Shown here piece by piece: positions 1 to 6,181 of a stretch of 41,616 nucleotides of DNA. Every line of letters starts with the position of its first letter. The first letter of the stretch is position 1. A model generated the notes under the pieces. The model made no database searches, was not told the origin of the DNA, and worked only from the letters and a program-made list of their open reading frames with translations. The stretch lies in IMG/VR virus record IMGVR_UViG_3300049217_000138, positions 1-41,616 of that record. One strand, written 5' to 3'. The translations under genes and the position numbers were made by a program. The stretch is from a virus.

Positions 1-72
1 GCTCTTAAATACTTCATGGATGCTAAGATAGTTGCCTTAGAAACCCGAATCAAAGAGTTGGAAAATAAATGA
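1..72 (+). CDS. 3' end of a small coiled-coil protein (partial)
   Basis: The window opens inside this frame; 23 codons remain before TGA. The visible tail (ending ETRIKELENK) is charged and heptad-like, so it probably forms a short coiled coil. Its TGA overlaps the ATG of the next gene (ATGA at 69-72), which suggests translational coupling. Nothing more can be said about function. Confidence 0.55.
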   Translation, partial: ALKYFMDAKIVALETRIKELENK

Positions 73-368
73 ACCAAGATTGGATACCGTTTATCATACT
101 AGGCGTCACTACTTTCATTGGCATAGTGGGCTGGGCCATTCAACAGGCCATAGCCAAATCTGCTAAGTTGGCTATCATAGATGCTCATGTTTCTCAACTG
201 AGAGATGAGGTTATCGCGGACATCAAAAAAGATATTGCTGAAATCAAAGATGATGTCAATGCCATTAAAACACAGCTTACCAATCACATCATAGAAGAAA
301 CAAAAGATGTCACGGAAGCGACAACCAAGTTAGACCAGATCATGAAATACATCGATAGGGGTGACTAA
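69..368 (+). CDS. Small membrane protein with coiled-coil tail
   Basis: The 99-aa product has one clear hydrophobic segment at residues 6-29 (starting WIPFIILGVTTF) followed by a long charged helix, residues 35-95, with heptad-like spacing (IKKDIAEIKDDVNAIK). This gives one membrane anchor with a soluble coiled coil. It overlaps the previous stop by 4 nt and is followed 1 nt later by another tiny gene. Membrane-anchored coiled coils of this size occur among phage lysis accessory proteins, but no endolysin or holin partner is visible, so a lysis role is only a possibility. Confidence 0.7.
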   Translation: MNQDWIPFIILGVTTFIGIVGWAIQQAIAKSAKLAIIDAHVSQLRDEVIADIKKDIAEIKDDVNAIKTQLTNHIIEETKDVTEATTKLDQIMKYIDRGD

Positions 369-369
369 G

Positions 370-525
370 ATGAGTCAAGATAAAGACGAAACATCAGAAA
401 CAAACTCTACGGTTGAGGCTGATAAAAATAAGCGAGCCTGGGCCGAAATGGTGAAAAAAGCCAACATAGCTCTACGGAAAATCAAGAAAAAGAAGGCTAA
501 AATGGAAGAAAAGAAAGCGGGTTGA
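370..525 (+). CDS. Small Lys-rich hypothetical protein
   Basis: This 51-codon frame runs from ATG (370) to TGA (523-525), one nucleotide after the preceding stop and one before the next start. The first 25 residues are acidic and Ser/Thr-rich; the last 20 are very basic (IKKKKAKMEEKK), predicted helical. The tight spacing on both sides supports it being translated. It has no recognisable domain; the basic tail could bind nucleic acid or an acidic partner. Confidence 0.55.
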   Translation: MSQDKDETSETNSTVEADKNKRAWAEMVKKANIALRKIKKKKAKMEEKKAG

Positions 526-526
526 G

Positions 527-823
527 ATGCCAGTTATTTCATTAGACCCTAGTAAGCACGATGCTACCAATGCCGCCAACTTGAGCGCAAAGATATTGGA
601 AGAACGAGAAACCCGCAAGAAACTCTTGAACCACGCTCGTTTAGTGGGCTGTGAAAGAGACATGATGCTTTTGTTCGCTAAATACGATAAGCTCATACGC
701 ACTTGTTCCAACGAGAAGGAACGAGCTGATATTGCTCAGTTAGGTTGTGTGGAAATGTATAGACTACTTGGTGGTGGGGGCGAATTATACGTCAACAACC
801 AAATAGTTTGTAAGGACAGATAA
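527..823 (+). CDS. Hypothetical protein, 98 aa
   Basis: I do not recognise this protein. It is predicted mostly helical, with a charged stretch around residues 24-36 (LEERETRKKLLNHAR), three cysteines (C42, C60, C74) and a Gly run near the C-terminus (LLGGGGELY). It starts one nucleotide after the previous stop and is followed by the cold-shock gene after 10 nt, within which AAAGGA provides a ribosome binding site. It is probably part of the same small-gene operon. Confidence 0.6.
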   Translation: MPVISLDPSKHDATNAANLSAKILEERETRKKLLNHARLVGCERDMMLLFAKYDKLIRTCSNEKERADIAQLGCVEMYRLLGGGGELYVNNQIVCKDR

Positions 824-833
824 AGGAATTACA

Positions 834-1073
834 ATGACAGACGATAGTGGAAAGTTTTACGGTGAAGTGCTATGGTTCGATCCTAAAAGGGGATTCGGAT
901 TTATTGGTTGGGAAAAAGACGGAGTCAAACAAAAAGACATGTTCGTACATTTCTCTGATGTCTCTTGCGAAGGTTTCAAGACTCTGTACAAGCATCAGAA
1001 GGTTTCCTTCGGCCTAGGAATCAACAAACACGGGGATCCTAAAGCTACCTCCGTAGAGATCATGAAGATCTAA
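834..1073 (+). CDS. Cold-shock-domain (CspA-like) nucleic-acid-binding protein
   Basis: The 79-aa protein is a single cold-shock OB fold. It shows the family's opening GEVLWFDPKRGFGFI (residues 10-24), containing the RNP1-like segment KRGFGFIGW, and the RNP2-like DMFVHFSDV at residues 35-43. The aromatics F15, F21, F23, F37 and F40 sit at positions used for stacking on single-stranded RNA or DNA. Length matches CspA (about 70 aa). It is preceded by AAAGGA 6 nt before ATG. Cold-shock proteins melt RNA structure or antiterminate; a phage copy may favour late mRNA translation (inference). Its stop abuts the stop of the convergent minus-strand gene at 1074 with no gap. Confidence 0.92.
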   Translation: MTDDSGKFYGEVLWFDPKRGFGFIGWEKDGVKQKDMFVHFSDVSCEGFKTLYKHQKVSFGLGINKHGDPKATSVEIMKI

Positions 1074-1514
1074 TTATCTCTTGTTAGAGACTACTATCGG
1101 TGGCGGAGCATCTTCTTCCAGTTCGGCATTTTCTCTGGCGAATTCTTCATCCATTTTCTTTTGAGCCTCTTTGACGTCCGACTCCTCGGCCATTTTTAGT
1201 TCAATGTATTCTTTTTCCTCAATGACCAAGACGGAGCGTTCTCGGGAAGGCATGATAGCCTCTCTCATAATTGGAAGAGCGCTCTTTTTGGCTTCAGGAG
1301 GCGGTAGATGGCGCACCACTATCTTATCGCTTTTTTTGAAGATAGATCCAGACGTAGCTGAGTCTTGTAATTGTTTCAGAGTATAAGCGTAATGTTTAGA
1401 GTCCAATAGATTGACCGTACTGAATGCTCTGATATTCAAGGCTAAATCAGCCAGAGTCACGTTCCTAGAAGAGGTGTTGGTCACCCAAAAAGTTGGTTTT
1501 GGAGTAGTTTTCAT
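1074..1514 (-). CDS. Hypothetical protein, possible virion or neck-associated
   Basis: The 146-aa product has a compact N-terminal part of about 70 residues (WVTNTSSRNVTLADLALNIR, then NLLDSKHYAYTLKQLQDSA and KKSDKIVVR), followed by a charged helical tail (EEKEYIELKMAEESDVKEAQ) and an acidic, Pro-rich end. The N-terminal pattern resembles small structural proteins of large myophages as I remember them, which I cannot verify here. It is transcribed against its neighbours and shares a divergent 58-bp intergenic region with the gene at 1573. Its stop touches that of the cold-shock gene. The ribosome site (AGAAAG) is weak. Confidence 0.75.
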   Translation of the reverse strand: MKTTPKPTFWVTNTSSRNVTLADLALNIRAFSTVNLLDSKHYAYTLKQLQDSATSGSIFKKSDKIVVRHLPPPEAKKSALPIMREAIMPSRERSVLVIEEKEYIELKMAEESDVKEAQKKMDEEFARENAELEEDAPPPIVVSNKR

Positions 1515-1572
1515 AGCTTTCTAATATGCCAATATACAGATATGTCAGTGAATTACCTAAGGATCAAGACTA
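1515..1572. promoter_or_regulatory. Divergent intergenic region, likely holds two promoters
   Basis: This 58-bp gap separates a minus-strand gene starting at 1514 from a + strand gene starting at 1573, so each needs its own promoter here or farther upstream. It is AT-rich, with CTAATAT and CAATATAC as possible -10-like elements. No confident -35 box was found. AAGGA at 1559-1563 serves as ribosome site for the + strand gene. Confidence 0.35.
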
Positions 1573-2880
1573 ATGGCAATTACATTTAAGCAAGTTATAC
1601 AAACGGCCCCCGCAACTGGTGCGGGCCCATTCACAGTGAGTATTACTCCCAATGCAGCTGGTAATCTTCTAATTCTAGGTATTGGAATGAATCAGAAGGG
1701 CATCATCCTGACGGTCACAGATAACAATGGAAACTCGTGGATTCCAATTGTCTACAACATGCAAGAGGGTAATGAAGCAGGATGTCTCTATCATGTTCCT
1801 AATTGCAATTCCGGCGCAACGACAATCACTGTAACTCTTCAAAATGGCGAAGCGCTTGTTGGTTTAATCGTTACAGAATATAGTGGGTGTGCTCAAATTC
1901 ATCCAATAGACGGATTTGCTGTAGGATTTGGAAATACTGGCACAGCAGTGTCAACAGCCAATCTTACCACAACTCAATCCAATGATGTTATCTTCTCATT
2001 CTGTGCTTTTATTGATCAAAACATTTCATCTATTGGGGGCGGTTATACGTTACGATCTTCATTGGGCACTAATGATTTCACGGCTACCGGTGATTTGGCC
2101 GCCCCTTCCCCTGGAACCTATGCGGGTCATTGGAATGCAGGTGCCAACACAGACTATCTGCTCATGGCAGTTGGATTGTCTTCGGTAGATAATCCCAATC
2201 CGGCCCCCATTCCAGTTCAGACCGCGACTATTGAGAACCTGACTCCAAGTTCGCCCATCACCGCTACGTTTACCAATAACGTAACAGCGGGTAATGCTAT
2301 CGTCGCTTTTTGCATGGGCGCTACAACAATGACATTTACTGGGGTTACCGATTCCGAGGGAAACAGTTATAATCCGTGTGCTGGTGCGACCGTTGCCGGC
2401 TGTAAAATGTTTGTCGCTTTTAGTGTTACTGGGGGTACTCCTGCTGCTGTTCATGGGGCGTATACCGGGACATCAGGTCCTGCGGCAGTTTATGCAATAG
2501 AAGTTAGGGATATTACGACTTATGATACTGGCTCTGGTAATTCAGGAACTGGCACTACTGCTACCCCAGGTTCATTTACTCTTGTTCAACCCAACGAAAT
2601 TGTATTGGCGGCCACGATCAATGCGGGAGCTGGGCTTGATCCTGGTGGTAATGATAGTACTTACTATTCTATTATGCAAACAGCCGGAGGCGGTGGATTC
2701 TTCGATATTATTGAATACAATACGCCTGTAACTGGCGCCCAGAATCCAGTTGGTAATTTGAATGGATCGCAGGTTTGGAGTATGATTGCCGGCGGATTTT
2801 ATGGCGGAGGGTCTCCAGCCCCCACTCCAACAATTGTGGCCGGTTTCGTAGGATCATTTGGTTTAAGAAGAATGGGATAA
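1573..2880 (+). CDS. Beta-rich virion/adhesin-like protein with two tandem domains
   Basis: The 435-aa protein is Gly/Thr/Ala-rich, predicted almost entirely beta, with no signal peptide. It contains two copies of one domain of about 200 residues: the first (about 1-205) carries AAGNLLILGIG and VTDNNGNSWIP, the second (about 212-415) carries TAGNAIVAFCMG and VTDSEGNSYNP at matching places. Each copy then has a strand pair leading to TTQSNDVIFSF or LVQPNEIVLAA. Such repeats are common in fibre or decoration proteins and in secreted bacterial adhesins. A Gly/Pro-rich tail follows (GGFYGGGSPAPTPT), ending GSFGLRRMG. The start is supported by AAGGA about 9 nt upstream. The exact virion location is unknown. 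Confidence 0.8.
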   Translation: MAITFKQVIQTAPATGAGPFTVSITPNAAGNLLILGIGMNQKGIILTVTDNNGNSWIPIVYNMQEGNEAGCLYHVPNCNSGATTITVTLQNGEALVGLIVTEYSGCAQIHPIDGFAVGFGNTGTAVSTANLTTTQSNDVIFSFCAFIDQNISSIGGGYTLRSSLGTNDFTATGDLAAPSPGTYAGHWNAGANTDYLLMAVGLSSVDNPNPAPIPVQTATIENLTPSSPITATFTNNVTAGNAIVAFCMGATTMTFTGVTDSEGNSYNPCAGATVAGCKMFVAFSVTGGTPAAVHGAYTGTSGPAAVYAIEVRDITTYDTGSGNSGTGTTATPGSFTLVQPNEIVLAATINAGAGLDPGGNDSTYYSIMQTAGGGGFFDIIEYNTPVTGAQNPVGNLNGSQVWSMIAGGFYGGGSPAPTPTIVAGFVGSFGLRRMG

Positions 2881-2903
2881 TCTGACATTCAAGTACAGAT
2901 TAT
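2877..2903 (+). other. Hairpin spanning the stop codon of the 1573 gene
   Basis: ATAATCTG (2877-2884) and CAGATTAT (2896-2903) form a perfect 8-bp inverted repeat with an 11-nt loop, overlapping the TAA stop. No T-run follows; instead the AGGAG ribosome site of the next gene comes directly after it. It could act as an mRNA end or stability element or modulate initiation at 2915. It is not a canonical intrinsic terminator. Confidence 0.45.
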
Positions 2904-2914
2904 AGGAGTTCATT

Positions 2915-3142
2915 ATGTCTAAATCAGATCAGTGGGAGTCAGACCTGCTTTTGTTAGTGTTTAACAATACCACCGCCTCCGCCAATACCTCCACCGCCTC
3001 CACCTCCACAACCGTCGATTTTTTCCAACCCGATAATACCGCCTTTAGCCACCCCTATCAATCCCACGATTGCTACCACTATTATGACCCCGTCTCCTAT
3101 AATACCACCCGCTCCCCCACCCCCAGATCTATCTATTCATAG
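2915..3142 (+). CDS. Interrupted small virion-type gene, 5' part
   Basis: A good ribosome site (AGGAG) precedes ATG. The first 18 residues (SKSDQWESDLLLLVFNN) look like the opening of a small phage structural protein family. From about codon 18 the DNA becomes C-rich and nearly G-free, and the product turns into a Thr/Ser/Tyr low-complexity string until TAG at 3140-3142. Reading continues in the same frame after the TAG as a normal-looking 30-residue tail (3143-3235). The +1 frame over the same stretch is proline-rich; the codon-aligned antisense frame is glycine-rich. This suggests a gene disrupted by a frameshift, insertion or inversion, or an amber read-through gene. Confidence 0.45.
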   Translation: MSKSDQWESDLLLLVFNNTTASANTSTASTSTTVDFFQPDNTAFSHPYQSHDCYHYYDPVSYNTTRSPTPRSIYS

Positions 3143-3235
3143 TTCTTCCGTGCCGTTGGCTTTACTTATACAGCCGGCCAAAATAACCAGTTCTGGAACT
3201 CCGGTCAGCTAACCAATATTCCAACATTGAGATAG
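3143..3235 (+). pseudogene. In-frame 3' remnant after the amber stop
   Basis: Immediately after the TAG at 3140-3142 the same frame encodes 30 residues (FFRAVGFTYTAGQNNQFWNS, then GQLTNIPTLR) and ends with TAG at 3233-3235. The aromatic and Asn/Gln-rich composition is like the other virion proteins here, unlike the low-complexity stretch just upstream. It has no start codon of its own, so it is best read as the C-terminus of the interrupted gene at 2915. It ends 7 bp before the next gene. Confidence 0.4.
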
Positions 3236-3242
3236 GGCCCCT

Positions 3243-3605
3243 ATGTTGAATACTCTTTCTTATACTCCAGGACAAACAGTCATCGTGTTTCTTGAAACAT
3301 TGGATGGTTATGGTCAACGTGCGGATGGATATATACCACCTGTTATTACCAGATTGATTTTTCCAGATTTGACCTTAGCTATTGGTTATCCAGTCAATAT
3401 GGTAAAACTGGATATTGGTCTTTATTACTACCAATTTATCTTACCATCAGGCGCACTTTTACCTTCCGGAAATAGTTCTATAGGCAGTTATTTAGTGGAT
3501 ATTGCGTACGATAACCCTACTACTGGATACATCAATACGGCTCTTTATCAAATACAGGTATCAGCACCATTTGGAAACTTTGGTTTGACCGTAGGGGGCG
3601 CATGA
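3243..3605 (+). CDS. Small beta-sandwich virion protein
   Basis: The 120-aa product is all-beta: an N-terminal strand (TPGQTVIVFLETLDGYGQRA), a central VITRLIFPDLTLAIGYP, then LDIGLYYYQFILPSG and GSYLVDIAYDNP. The pattern is that of an Ig-like or bacterial-interface domain with alternating hydrophobics. It contains two DGY tripeptides. Its stop overlaps the next ATG (ATGA at 3602-3605), and the following protein also begins with an Ig-like domain, so the two are probably made and assembled together, for example in the neck or collar. The ribosome site is poor (GGGCCCCT). Confidence 0.75.
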   Translation: MLNTLSYTPGQTVIVFLETLDGYGQRADGYIPPVITRLIFPDLTLAIGYPVNMVKLDIGLYYYQFILPSGALLPSGNSSIGSYLVDIAYDNPTTGYINTALYQIQVSAPFGNFGLTVGGA

Positions 3606-4501
3606 CCATCAAGCATCGTGGAGAATTGCTCGACGTTACCGATCAGGTTGAGCTAACTGTACAATTTAATGACACCTTCGGTAACCCTGTCAACACGGAT
3701 TCCTTCCCGACAATTTCTATCGTTCAACCAAGCGGCTTAGTATTGCTAGCGCCGACCTCTACGGGAGTGGAGCAGGAAGAAACCGGTAAGTATTCTTATA
3801 TCTTTACCGTGCCGATCAACGGTCCCTACGGTGTTTTCAATGACGTGTGGACTGGTTTCATCAATGGTTTTCGAGTGGAAACCACTTTTAGCTTTGTAGT
3901 CAATCACACACAAATTCCCGCTATCAACTCAGATGGTCACGTCCATTTGGGTGATGATCCAGGTTTTCGCTATTCTCAATGCGCCCTCATCAATATCAAC
4001 AAGCTGATGAAATCCCTACGAGCCCGCCTCAATAGCGCTGGCAAAGCCAAGGCAGCAGATTCTTTTGGCAATACCATCTACGTGGACTGCGATATTTTTT
4101 CTGTGGACACATTGACCACTTTTATTGCTACCGCTCTATGGGATTTCAACCAAGTGCCTTACTTCACCTTTTTCACTTTTGATGAAGACATTGTGGTAGA
4201 TCAATTTGGCGAAATCTTAGTAGAGGGTGCTACCCTATATGCTTTAGCTTCCATCGCTCTGATTGAGCGTGGTCGTGAATTTCAGATCACGGACAACGGA
4301 CTCAACTTCAACCCGCCAACCGTGAGCGAACTCTTGCAGACGCAATACAGCACACTCTTATCTCATTACTGGGAAAAGCTGAAGTATATCAAGAACAGTC
4401 TGCGTCCAGCTCCAAGAGGTTTGGGAGTCTTTAGTATGAATAGTGCCATCAACCCGGCATTTGCTCGTCTTCGCCATCTAAGGGCAAGGCGTCTTATTTG
4501 A
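3602..4501 (+). CDS. Structural protein: Ig-like N-domain plus conserved C-domain
   Basis: The 299-aa protein has an N-terminal beta-sandwich (about 1-100: VTDQVELTVQFNDTFGNPVN, then GKYSYIFTVP), resembling the preceding protein's fold. A mixed alpha/beta region of about 190 residues follows, with a helical INKLMKSLRARLNSAGKAKA segment and VSELLQTQYSTLLSHYWEKL. It ends in a very basic tail (RLRHLRARRLI). The layout suggests a neck, connector or tail-attachment protein with a nucleic-acid- or capsid-facing tail, but that is inference from position. It is coupled by a 4-nt overlap to the upstream gene. A homing endonuclease gene interrupts the synteny after it. Confidence 0.72.
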   Translation: MTIKHRGELLDVTDQVELTVQFNDTFGNPVNTDSFPTISIVQPSGLVLLAPTSTGVEQEETGKYSYIFTVPINGPYGVFNDVWTGFINGFRVETTFSFVVNHTQIPAINSDGHVHLGDDPGFRYSQCALININKLMKSLRARLNSAGKAKAADSFGNTIYVDCDIFSVDTLTTFIATALWDFNQVPYFTFFTFDEDIVVDQFGEILVEGATLYALASIALIERGREFQITDNGLNFNPPTVSELLQTQYSTLLSHYWEKLKYIKNSLRPAPRGLGVFSMNSAINPAFARLRHLRARRLI

Positions 4502-4552
4502 GCGCTCGAAGGTTTGTTCAATCTGTGATATATGATCATCAGGAGAACGAAC

Positions 4553-5548
4553 ATGACAAACAAACTGCTCGCAAAAATTACGCCAGAACGTCTCATTCAG
4601 GATTTTCAGGAGTTAGGATCTGCTCATAAAATTGCTGCCAAATACGGCATCAACGTTGCCACTGTCTACACCGCATTCAAGCTAATAAATTACGACTGTC
4701 GCGTCAGGCAGGACGTGGCGGCGCTGGTGTCCAAAGACGTTTTGGAGGAAGCGTACGAACGCTTGGGAACGCTCAAAGCGGTCGGTCGAGAGCTGAAAAT
4801 TGATCCAGACAGCGTAAAACTGTATATGCAGAAGTATGATCTGGATTACGATAAACAAGTCATCTATAATTGTGATCACGACTTCTTCTCCAGAGATAAT
4901 GAAGAGACATTCTATGTGGCTGGGTTTATAGCTGCTGATGGATGTGTAAAAGACCGTAAAAACACAAACGGCAGCCGTAGATATGAAATGGCTATTGGAC
5001 TGTCAAAAGAAGATAAAGGTTTTCTTGAACAGCTTCGTCAAATAATGAAGGCAGAAACACCCATTAGAGACTTCTTGGTCAAAAACTCAAAACGTAATCC
5101 TGAGTGGAACGATACTTGGAAAAGTGATTTGGTTATTACCTCTCAACAAATGTGCGATGACCTTAAACGCTTCAATATCGTTCCTCGCAAGAGCCTGATC
5201 TACACATTCCCTGAGTGGATGAAAACTCATCATCTCAAACACCATTTTATCAGGGGCTACAACGACGGTGATGGTAGCTTCTACGTCCCTAAACTGGCTG
5301 AAGGAAAACAAACGAAACAGATCTATTTTTCTATGCGCGGAACACCCTCATTCCTGAAAGATGTCCGATATATCTTGGAGCAAGAGTGTTCGTTGGAAGA
5401 ACGAGAAAAGGAGATCCGTATTTCATCAGGGCATGGCGTCCTGGAGTACGGCGGCAATGGAGTTGTGTCTAAAATTGTAGACTATCTGTACAAAGATGCA
5501 AACATTTATCTTCAGCGAAAATTCGACATAGTAAAGGAAAGCGCATGA
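4553..5548 (+). CDS. LAGLIDADG homing endonuclease with N-terminal HTH repeats
   Basis: This 331-aa protein carries two LAGLIDADG-type helices: AGFIAADG at residues 123-130 and RGYNDGDG at 234-241, whose last Asp (D129, D240) would bind the catalytic metal. A one-chain, two-motif enzyme makes a double-strand break at a long asymmetric site. The N-terminus has two helix-turn-helix-like repeats (about 23-48, HKIAAKYGINVATVYTAF; about 73-98, LKAVGRELKIDPDSVKLY), probably for extra DNA contacts. An ATG at 4532 is possible, but ATG 4553 has AGGAG 7 nt upstream, so I use it. It is free-standing between structural genes, typical of a selfish mobile gene in large phages. Confidence 0.93.
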   Translation: MTNKLLAKITPERLIQDFQELGSAHKIAAKYGINVATVYTAFKLINYDCRVRQDVAALVSKDVLEEAYERLGTLKAVGRELKIDPDSVKLYMQKYDLDYDKQVIYNCDHDFFSRDNEETFYVAGFIAADGCVKDRKNTNGSRRYEMAIGLSKEDKGFLEQLRQIMKAETPIRDFLVKNSKRNPEWNDTWKSDLVITSQQMCDDLKRFNIVPRKSLIYTFPEWMKTHHLKHHFIRGYNDGDGSFYVPKLAEGKQTKQIYFSMRGTPSFLKDVRYILEQECSLEEREKEIRISSGHGVLEYGGNGVVSKIVDYLYKDANIYLQRKFDIVKESA

Positions 5549-5649
5549 TCAAAAAAATAGAAGAAAAATTAAAAAGGCAACTTATGAAGCAACTAAAAAA
5601 GTTGGTCTCGAAGGTAAAGCAGGAGGATTATCGCAAAATGATATCCTGA
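5545..5649 (+). CDS. Short frame that probably begins a frameshifted zinc-binding gene
   Basis: ATG at 5545 overlaps the endonuclease stop (ATGA). The direct frame gives 34 very Lys-rich residues and stops at 5647-5649. A tract of seven A (5551-5557) lies just after the second codon. A -1 shift there, or one extra A, joins the start to an open frame without a start of its own, running through KATYEATKKVGLEGKAGG and NDILINMTTVASE into the Cys-rich gene at 5655. That reading is far more protein-like than the Lys-rich one, so the true product is likely one protein of about 157 aa covering 5545-6017. Confidence 0.4.
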   Translation: MIKKIEEKLKRQLMKQLKKLVSKVKQEDYRKMIS

Positions 5650-5654
5650 TAAAT

Positions 5655-6017
5655 ATGACGACCGTTGCTTCGGAAGTTTATAAGAATCAGTTGATGGATT
5701 CTGTGGAAAAAGAACGAGCTTTTGATACGATACAAAAAGTCAGAGAAAATTTGATGGAAGAAACAATAAATAATCACAGTGGTGTTTATTGCATAAGATG
5801 TGATGTTGATATAATGAAGTATCCTGATCATATGTGTGGTAACGATCCTATCGTTCAAGCCGATGAAAAAACCTTGGAACCATTTCCTGAGTGGAAATAT
5901 GGATTCCGCTGTAAATATTGTTATTCTGGAGTTGGACGACAACATTATAACTGTAAATTATTGAAAACTAGATTTCGAAAATTTATGAATGTTATACTGG
6001 GAATCAACTATAAATGA
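5655..6017 (+). CDS. Cys-rich, probably zinc-binding protein
   Basis: As read from ATG 5655 the product is 120 aa: a helical N-terminus (VYKNQLMDSVEKERAFDTIQ) and two Cys pairs, C46-x2-C49 with H59/C61, and C86-x2-C89 with H97/C100, which look like one or two small zinc sites. The C-terminus is basic (KTRFRKFMN). ATG 5655 has no good ribosome site, and the frame stays open upstream to 5545, so the gene probably starts at 5545 through the A7 tract. Its TGA overlaps the start of another Cys-rich gene (6014), so the two form a coupled pair downstream of the homing endonuclease. Function unknown. Confidence 0.6.
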   Translation: MTTVASEVYKNQLMDSVEKERAFDTIQKVRENLMEETINNHSGVYCIRCDVDIMKYPDHMCGNDPIVQADEKTLEPFPEWKYGFRCKYCYSGVGRQHYNCKLLKTRFRKFMNVILGINYK

Positions 6018-6181
6018 CTGACAATAAATTCGAGGAACCGTGTGCCAATGACGGCAAGCCTTGTTGTTGGGTAAGTGAAGAGTTTTTCGATGCCAACGGC
6101 GAGGTAGAATGCTGGGATTTGTATTGCGACAAATGCTTTCGTTATCGCGACTGGTCTAAAGACGAGCTGTCACCGGACTGA
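6014..6181 (+). CDS. Small Cys-rich zinc-ribbon-like protein, 55 aa
   Basis: The frame runs from ATG 6014 to TGA 6179-6181 and starts within the stop of the preceding gene (ATGA). The product has cysteines C10, C17, C18, C33, C38 and C41, with the pair CDKC at 38-41, as in treble-clef or ribbon proteins, and is acidic and rich in Trp and Phe. Its last 40 bp overlap the 3' end of the convergent gene at 6142. Coupled start, clean reading and the same Cys-rich character as its neighbour support it being real. No function is assigned. Confidence 0.55.
   Translation: MTDNKFEEPCANDGKPCCWVSEEFFDANGEVECWDLYCDKCFRYRDWSKDELSPD

Noticed and set aside
69-525. Lysis cassette (holin/spanin) call for the first small genes
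   Set aside because: One membrane segment plus coiled coil is not diagnostic, and no endolysin is present in the window.
2059-2454. Minus-strand open frame opposite the 1573 gene
   Set aside because: It is Ser/Arg/Thr-rich shadow sequence antisense to a clearly protein-like repeat gene.
2960-3142. Real antisense gene encoding the Gly-rich reading
   Set aside because: No start codon or ribosome site precedes it, and a TGA lies just upstream in that frame; kept only as an observation about the broken gene.
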